Shown here: one piece after another, positions 9,631-13,034 of the stretch
Position numbering within the stretch: the stretch's first letter is position 1
Layout of the letters: each line of letters begins with the position of its first letter
Position numbers and translations under genes: made by a program
NCBI GenBank assembly: GCA_025937955.1
Contig: JAICQI010000071.1
Coordinates: 1-13,034 of the forward strand
Direction of reading: 5' to 3'
Source: Pyrinomonadaceae bacterium
GTDB lineage: Bacteria > Acidobacteriota > Blastocatellia > Pyrinomonadales > Pyrinomonadaceae
Length of the DNA stretch: 13,034 nt
Notes under the pieces: generated by a model
Databases searched by the model: none
What the model was told of the DNA's origin: nothing
Seen by the model: only the letters and a program-made list of their open reading frames with translations

Positions 9631-10452
9631 TTGAAACGCACAGGTCTGTATCACTATGCGAAGGGTATTACCTTGACCGTTTTGGTGTGCCTCACGTCGT
9701 TCACCATCGCGCTGGCCCAAAAACCAACACACCCCGAAGCTGACGCAAAAAAAGAAGCGAAACCGAAGCTTCCGTTTGAACTGACAGTAAAGACTCGACC
9801 GATCCTGAACATCTCACTCAAAGCCGAAAAAGCCAAAGTATTAGAGGTCACCCAGGAACTTTCGAAACGATTGAAAGTGCCGATCTTTCTTGGGACAGAA
9901 CGACAGAACGAATTGCTTACAATCGAGTTCAGCCAACTCACGCTCGAACCCGCGCTCCAGCTGATGTCGCCCACGGTCTACGTGGATTACGAAATCAACT
10001 CCGGCGAGCAGCCCAAAGCGCTGGGGATTTACTTGTACGATGCGAACCAGGGTGAACCACCGTTGACTGCTGTAGTGAATGGATCGAACCAGTCAATGTT
10101 GATTGAAGGTAATACGGAAGATGGAGTTGAACCGGAAGCTGAAGCCGACGAGAAGGAGAAGCCCCTTCAGATCCTTTTCAAGGACAATCTGCTAACGGTC
10201 AAAGCCAAAAAGCAGCCGCTGTCTTTAGTGTTGCTAAAGATCGGTGAAGAGCTCGGCATTCCGGTTGACATTCAGGAACTAACCAGTTCGATAGTTGATG
10301 CTGATATCTCTAAACTCCCAGTAGAGGATGCGGTTCGGCAACTGTCCCCCAATATTCGGCTGTTTCTTCGTGCCGATCTTACACGCGCCGAAAGACGAGC
10401 TTTGCGGTTGGTTCTTGCTGAACCAGCTAAAACGACTCAGCAGAACCCTTAA
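9631..10452 (+). CDS. Exported protein with two STN-like modules, function unknown
   Basis: A 273-residue exported protein. A signal peptide is visible at residues 1-29 (basic start, hydrophobic TLTVLVCLTSFTIALA, cleavage after ALA). A charged Lys/Glu/Pro linker (30-50) precedes two similar modules at about 59-121 and 186-250. Both follow the plan of the STN domain found at the N-terminus of secretins and TonB receptors: a short strand with Lys-Ala, an amphipathic helix (VTQELSKRLKVPIF; LLKIGEELGIPVDI), a strand, a helix ending LSP/MSP, and a final strand. An acidic stretch (about 163-178) separates them. No secretin pore or TonB barrel follows, so this is a free-standing periplasmic protein. 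The TTG start is chosen because it places the signal peptide correctly. It lies between the nucleotidyltransferase and the small peptide gene; a functional link is inference. Confidence 0.8.
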   Translation: MKRTGLYHYAKGITLTVLVCLTSFTIALAQKPTHPEADAKKEAKPKLPFELTVKTRPILNISLKAEKAKVLEVTQELSKRLKVPIFLGTERQNELLTIEFSQLTLEPALQLMSPTVYVDYEINSGEQPKALGIYLYDANQGEPPLTAVVNGSNQSMLIEGNTEDGVEPEAEADEKEKPLQILFKDNLLTVKAKKQPLSLVLLKIGEELGIPVDIQELTSSIVDADISKLPVEDAVRQLSPNIRLFLRADLTRAERRALRLVLAEPAKTTQQNP

Positions 10453-10492
10453 ATCGTTTGTACTTGAACCGACGCCTGGTCCAAATTTTTGT

Positions 10493-10521
10493 TTGCCATG
10501 AGTCGATCAAGAACATATATT
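10493..10521 (+). promoter_or_regulatory. Sigma-70-type promoter of the small peptide gene
   Basis: TTGCCA at 10493-10498 (5 of 6 to TTGACA), a 17-base spacer and TATATT at 10516-10521 (5 of 6 to TATAAT) form the best promoter match seen in the window. A transcript would start near 10528, about 23 bases before the TTG start of the small peptide gene. It would also serve the kinase gene and perhaps the radical SAM gene. The call is by eye from consensus. Confidence 0.6.
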
Positions 10522-10535
10522 AACTACACTGACTC

Positions 10536-10542
10536 GAGGAGG
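10536..10542 (+). promoter_or_regulatory. Strong ribosome binding site of the small peptide gene
   Basis: GAGGAGG lies eight bases before TTG at 10551. It is the strongest Shine-Dalgarno match in the window and fixes the start: the frame is closed by TGA at 10530-10532, so TTG is the only sensible initiator. Confidence 0.75.
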
Positions 10543-10550
10543 CGTTAAAC

Positions 10551-10730
10551 TTGGCTAAGCAAAACGAGCTTATCAACGAAGAGATCGCTGGTTTGCACAG
10601 TGCGAATGTTGTAAGCGGGGAACGCAGCGAGATTAAGAAGGCGTTTGTCGAGCCGACAATATCGGTGCCTGTTGATGTTCTTGAAGCAACAACGTTCTTT
10701 CAAGCGGCTACCAGCGGCGCAACCAACTAA
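10551..10730 (+). CDS. Small precursor-like peptide (59 aa), candidate RiPP precursor
   Basis: A 59-residue gene starting at TTG behind a strong promoter and ribosome binding site. The N-terminal half is charged (MAKQNELINEEIAGLHSANV, then VVSGERSEIKK). The second half, AFVEPTISVPVDVLEATTFF followed by QAATSGATN, is hydrophobic and then small and polar. KKAFVEPTI resembles the KKxYxxPxL motif by which lasso and other RRE (PqqD-like) proteins bind leader peptides, with Phe for Tyr. If a Thr near residue 47 or 48 ended the leader, the core would be about 11-12 residues, TFFQAATSGATN. It has no Cys, so no thioether chemistry, and no Asp or Glu for a classic lasso ring. Ser55 is near the C-terminus. 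The HprK-like kinase starts 20 bases after the stop. I recognise no named family; the gene is well supported, the precursor role is inference. Confidence 0.72.
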   Translation: MAKQNELINEEIAGLHSANVVSGERSEIKKAFVEPTISVPVDVLEATTFFQAATSGATN

Positions 10731-10750
10731 GCAATAGAAATTTTGGTTGC

Positions 10751-11761
10751 ATGAAAGTTAATCAGGTCTCTGACCGGCCGGCGTCCAGCGCTTTTTACTC
10801 GGTCGCCGGTCGGTTGCTATTTGTCGAGAGTCCCGATATACGACTACGAAACCTCATCATTCCTCTCTTTGCAGGCTGGCAACTGACTCGGATCTACGAG
10901 CCCGACAAATCACCCGACATTCGCATTACTTTCACTTGCGGCGTTAAGCTGGCTGAACACCCCAGCAATCTGAATCAGTTTGAAATTGCTGGAGGTGGAC
11001 GATGCTACACCACGGGGGCCGATGTTTATCTCGCGCTGGGTGATTCGGTGATGCATCTCGTTGGTAGCACGCCACTCACGGTCGACATTTCACTGGCGGA
11101 GGTGCCTGGCCCAGGAGATCCTTTGCTGGCGACGATCGCTTCTTTTGCGGTTTGTGCGGCGCTGCGACGCTTTGGGCTGTTTGACCTTCATAGCGCCGGC
11201 GTAGTTAATCCTGACAACGGTAAAGGCGTGCTGATCATTGGTCCATCGGGTAGTGGAAAGTCAACGCTGACGCTGAATCTGGGGCGTGCGGGATGGCCGT
11301 ATCTTTCTGATGATAACTTGTTGCTGAGTTTGGTCAATGGTGAAGTTGAGGCGCGCGGTTTTCGCACTTTCTTTGCGGTAAACACGGACCAACCGTTAAA
11401 GAGCTGTTTCGAACCGGAGGTCGTGTTTGGATCACAGCGACGAACACAAGCTTCGCCAGGCGTGTTGTTATTCACTACTTTGAGCGGTGAGAAGAAGTCA
11501 CTGCTCAGTAAGCTAACGCAAGCGGAAACCATGACGCGACTGATCAGAGCATGTCCATGGGCCACTTACGATACCGCGATCGCCGGTGCTAATCTTGAAG
11601 TGCTCTCCGCGCTGGCACGACAAGCGACCGGCTTTGATCTCTCCGCGGGGAGCGATCTACTCGCTCCCGGCCACGCTGCCGAGGTGCTGCGTGGGGTGGC
11701 CACGGAGGGCCACCCCAAAAACGAACGGTACGACGACCACGATTACGAAGATCACTTGTAG
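10751..11761 (+). CDS. HprK-like kinase (paeninodin-type or HprK-related)
   Basis: A 336-residue ATP-binding protein whose C-terminal half has the fold signature of HPr kinase/phosphorylase. FDLHSAGVV (144-152) is followed by the P-loop GPSGSGKST (164-172) and LSDDNLLLS (186-193) with the Asp pair at 187-188. The N-terminal about 130 residues are variable. Two known settings fit: PadeK/ThcoK-type kinases that phosphorylate the C-terminal Ser of lasso peptide precursors, and HprK-related kinases in PqqD-linked surface-polymer loci. No HPr gene is near. The gene follows the small peptide gene by 20 bases and is likely in its operon; no clear ribosome binding site precedes the ATG. The last about 22 residues (GVATEGHPKNERYDDHDYED and two more) are encoded by a family B palindrome and were probably acquired when it inserted; the natural end is likely near residue 314. 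Confidence 0.85.
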   Translation: MKVNQVSDRPASSAFYSVAGRLLFVESPDIRLRNLIIPLFAGWQLTRIYEPDKSPDIRITFTCGVKLAEHPSNLNQFEIAGGGRCYTTGADVYLALGDSVMHLVGSTPLTVDISLAEVPGPGDPLLATIASFAVCAALRRFGLFDLHSAGVVNPDNGKGVLIIGPSGSGKSTLTLNLGRAGWPYLSDDNLLLSLVNGEVEARGFRTFFAVNTDQPLKSCFEPEVVFGSQRRTQASPGVLLFTTLSGEKKSLLSKLTQAETMTRLIRACPWATYDTAIAGANLEVLSALARQATGFDLSAGSDLLAPGHAAEVLRGVATEGHPKNERYDDHDYEDHL

Positions 11762-11786
11762 GGGTGGCCCTCCGTGGCCACCCCAC
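11691..11786. repeat. Family B palindromic element, copy 2
   Basis: Perfectly complementary 26-base arms (11691-11716 and 11761-11786) enclose a 44-base loop. Seen from the right arm (11757 onward), TGTAGGGGTGGCCCTCCGTG matches the arm at 8312 except for a few bases. The left arm and the loop encode the C-terminus of the kinase and its TAG stop (11759-11761). The right arm ends 11 bases before the ATG of the radical SAM gene. Confidence 0.9.
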
Positions 11787-11797
11787 GCCTAACCCTA

Positions 11798-12850
11798 ATG
11801 GAAACCGAGACTTCGTTTGGCGGCGACTATGGACCACGGCGCTTGAGCGTCGAGCTGGCTAATATCTGCAATCTGCATTGCAGCTACTGTTTCCGCGCTG
11901 ACGAAAACCTCTACAGCTCACACGCCGAATTCTTTCCTATCGAGCTTTTGCGTCGCGTGCTTGCTGAAGCTCGCACTGCCGCCAACATCACCAGCATCAA
12001 CTTCACCGGCGGCGAGCCGACTCTTCATCCGCAGTTTGCGGAAACGATAAAGTCGATCGGCGATGCGAGCCTGACAGTCAGCTTCGTTACCAACGGCTGG
12101 CACTTCGAGCGAGTGTGGCCGGCGCTCCAGGAGAGTCGCGATTCCGTTTCACACGTCGCTTTCAGCCTGGACGGCGTGACACGCGAAGATCACGATCGCT
12201 GGCGCGGTAACGGATCGTTCGATCGCCTCGTGCGTGCGTTTTCGCGTTGCTACATGTCGCACCTGCCTTTTGGAATCAAGATCGTGATTCGTCGCGACCT
12301 GGTGGACCAACTCGAAAAGATTGCGATCTTCGCAGCGCGAATGGGCGCTGCGTCACTGCATTTCGTGCACGTAATGCCGACTTCGAGCGCCGTTGCGGAC
12401 AACTCCGCGTTGACTCTCGAAGAACAGCGCACCGCTGAGCAGGAGATCGCGATTCTCGCTCGCATCTTCAAGATGAACATCGGCATCGACGTCGGTTATT
12501 ACAACGTCGATGAATCGCGTCCGCCCTGCGCACCGCTCGCAGGCGCAAGCATGAATATCGATTATCGCGGGCGTCTCTCGCTGTGCTGCAATCTTTCCGG
12601 CTTTCGGGGCGCGGCTGAGGAGAGCGACGTAGTGGCGGATTTGAATGTTGAATCGTTTGCTTCGGCTTACGCCAAATTCACCGCCCTGGCCGCCGCGCAG
12701 TTGCAACGCAGAAAGGCCGCGCTCGAAGCGCTCCGCGCCCAAGCCTTAACACCCGACGTCTATACCGGATCGCCATGCATGTTTTGTTTGCAAAGCTTCG
12801 GCAAAATTCCTTGGCACAACTCGACAGCGGGGGCAAGCCCCTCTTCCTGA
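11798..12850 (+). CDS. Radical SAM protein with C-terminal Cys-rich (twitch/SPASM-like) region
   Basis: A 350-residue radical SAM enzyme. CNLHCSYC (24-31; Cys24, Cys28, Cys31) binds the catalytic 4Fe-4S cluster; TGGEP (70-74) is the SAM-binding motif, and VTNGW and SLDGV follow as expected for the barrel. After about residue 240 come Cys244 (PPCAPL), Cys263-Cys264 (LCCNLSG) and Cys327/Cys330 (CMFC), a twitch or reduced SPASM pattern that could hold one auxiliary cluster. Such enzymes often modify peptides (cross-links, epimerisation, maturation of PQQ-like products) but some act on sugars or other small molecules. The ATG at 11798 is preferred over GTG at 11774, which lies in the palindrome arm. 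The last seven residues (AGASPSS) and the TGA stop come from a family C repeat. Its position after the peptide and kinase genes suggests, but does not prove, peptide modification. Confidence 0.85.
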   Translation: METETSFGGDYGPRRLSVELANICNLHCSYCFRADENLYSSHAEFFPIELLRRVLAEARTAANITSINFTGGEPTLHPQFAETIKSIGDASLTVSFVTNGWHFERVWPALQESRDSVSHVAFSLDGVTREDHDRWRGNGSFDRLVRAFSRCYMSHLPFGIKIVIRRDLVDQLEKIAIFAARMGAASLHFVHVMPTSSAVADNSALTLEEQRTAEQEIAILARIFKMNIGIDVGYYNVDESRPPCAPLAGASMNIDYRGRLSLCCNLSGFRGAAEESDVVADLNVESFASAYAKFTALAAAQLQRRKAALEALRAQALTPDVYTGSPCMFCLQSFGKIPWHNSTAGASPSS

Positions 12851-12953
12851 CTTGTTCTTTTTTGGGGCTCGCTTTTAGTTAAGAAATATTTAGTTTAAGA
12901 AAAATCGGAACAGTTTAATTAGAACAAGTCAGGACGAGGGGCTTGCCCCCGCT
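12826..12953. repeat. Family C long inverted repeat
   Basis: Two 33-base arms (12826-12858 and 12921-12953), complementary at 32 of 33 positions, flank a 62-base AT-rich centre. Each arm carries its own short hairpin (GGGGCAAGCCCC in the left, GGGGCTTGCCCC in the right). TCGA occurs just outside both arms (12821-12824 and 12957-12960). The left arm contains the stop of the radical SAM gene. The size and layout are MITE-like, though no transposase or clear target duplication is visible. Confidence 0.88.
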
Positions 12954-12957
12954 TTTT
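12938..12957 (+). terminator. Possible intrinsic terminator in the family C right arm
   Basis: GGGG at 12938-12941, loop CTTG and CCCC at 12946-12949 are followed by CGC and TTTTT at 12953-12957. The larger stem with 12826-12858 could also form before the T-run. It would end the radical SAM transcript and separate it from the next gene. Confidence 0.45.
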
Positions 12958-12974
12958 CGAGATTCAAAGCTCCT

Positions 12975-13034
12975 GTGATTACCAACTTCATAGATCTCAA
13001 AGGTTGGTTGCCGGTGGATGCGGTCGTCGTTGAG
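12975..13034 (+). CDS. Start of a possible next gene, cut by the window edge
   Basis: From GTG at 12975 an open frame runs to the last base and reads MITNFIDLKGWLPVDAVVVE. There is no good ribosome binding site before it, and the frame is also open upstream through the repeat. Twenty residues are too few to name a family. It is the expected place for another gene of the peptide/kinase/radical SAM locus. Confidence 0.35.
   Translation, partial: MITNFIDLKGWLPVDAVVVE

Noticed and set aside
10551..10730. Classic lasso peptide precursor
   Set aside because: After the possible leader end there is no Asp or Glu at ring position 7-9, and no cyclase or protease gene is in the window.
11691..11786. 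Inverted repeats considered as CRISPR or as an attachment site
   Set aside because: No regularly spaced direct repeats with unique spacers and no integrase; the copies are isolated palindromes at gene ends.

Overview
The window looks like a piece of an Acidobacteriota-type chromosome, possibly class Blastocatellia. This is inference from gene style (a PrsK/PrsR-like two-component pair, a ferredoxin/MBL-fold fusion, HprK-like kinase and NTP_transf_5 genes) and from three kinds of long palindromic elements between genes. No marker gene fixes the taxonomy. All supported genes lie on the + strand. No tRNA, rRNA, CRISPR array or transposase was seen.

Left part (1-5941): the 3' part of a PLP-dependent group II decarboxylase overlaps (ATGA) an inositol-monophosphatase/CysQ-family phosphatase. 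A membrane sensor histidine kinase and a sigma-54-dependent response regulator follow; their kinase core and receiver resemble PrsK and PrsR of PEP-CTERM/exopolysaccharide systems. A ferredoxin-MBL-fold fusion protein comes next. Two family A palindromes (1696-1749, 4982-5046) sit at the ends of the phosphatase and regulator genes and hold their stop codons.

Middle (6000-8284): a small membrane-anchored protein with an Asn/Ser-rich linker and the complete translation factor LepA (EF4), 8 bases apart.

Right part (8312-13034): an NTP_transf_5-type nucleotidyltransferase, an exported protein with two STN-like modules, a previously untracked 59-residue peptide gene with the best promoter and ribosome binding site in the window, an HprK-like kinase starting 20 bases later, and a radical SAM protein with C-terminal cysteines typical of a twitch/SPASM region. 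The small peptide carries a KK-x-F-x-x-P leader-like motif resembling the YxxP motif of RRE-dependent RiPP precursors. HprK-like kinases and nucleotidyltransferases of these types accompany precursor peptides in paeninodin-type lasso clusters and also occur in HprK-related/PqqD-related surface-polymer loci. The working hypothesis is a peptide-modification (RiPP-like) locus whose next gene starts at the window edge. The peptide has no Cys and no acidic acceptor suited to a classic lasso ring, so the product class is open.

Palindromic elements have reshaped gene ends here. One gives the kinase about 22 C-terminal residues and separates it from the radical SAM gene, one supplies the leader of the nucleotidyltransferase, and one gives the last seven residues and stop of the radical SAM protein. 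Their arms are themselves hairpins, and two family B copies show compensating base changes.
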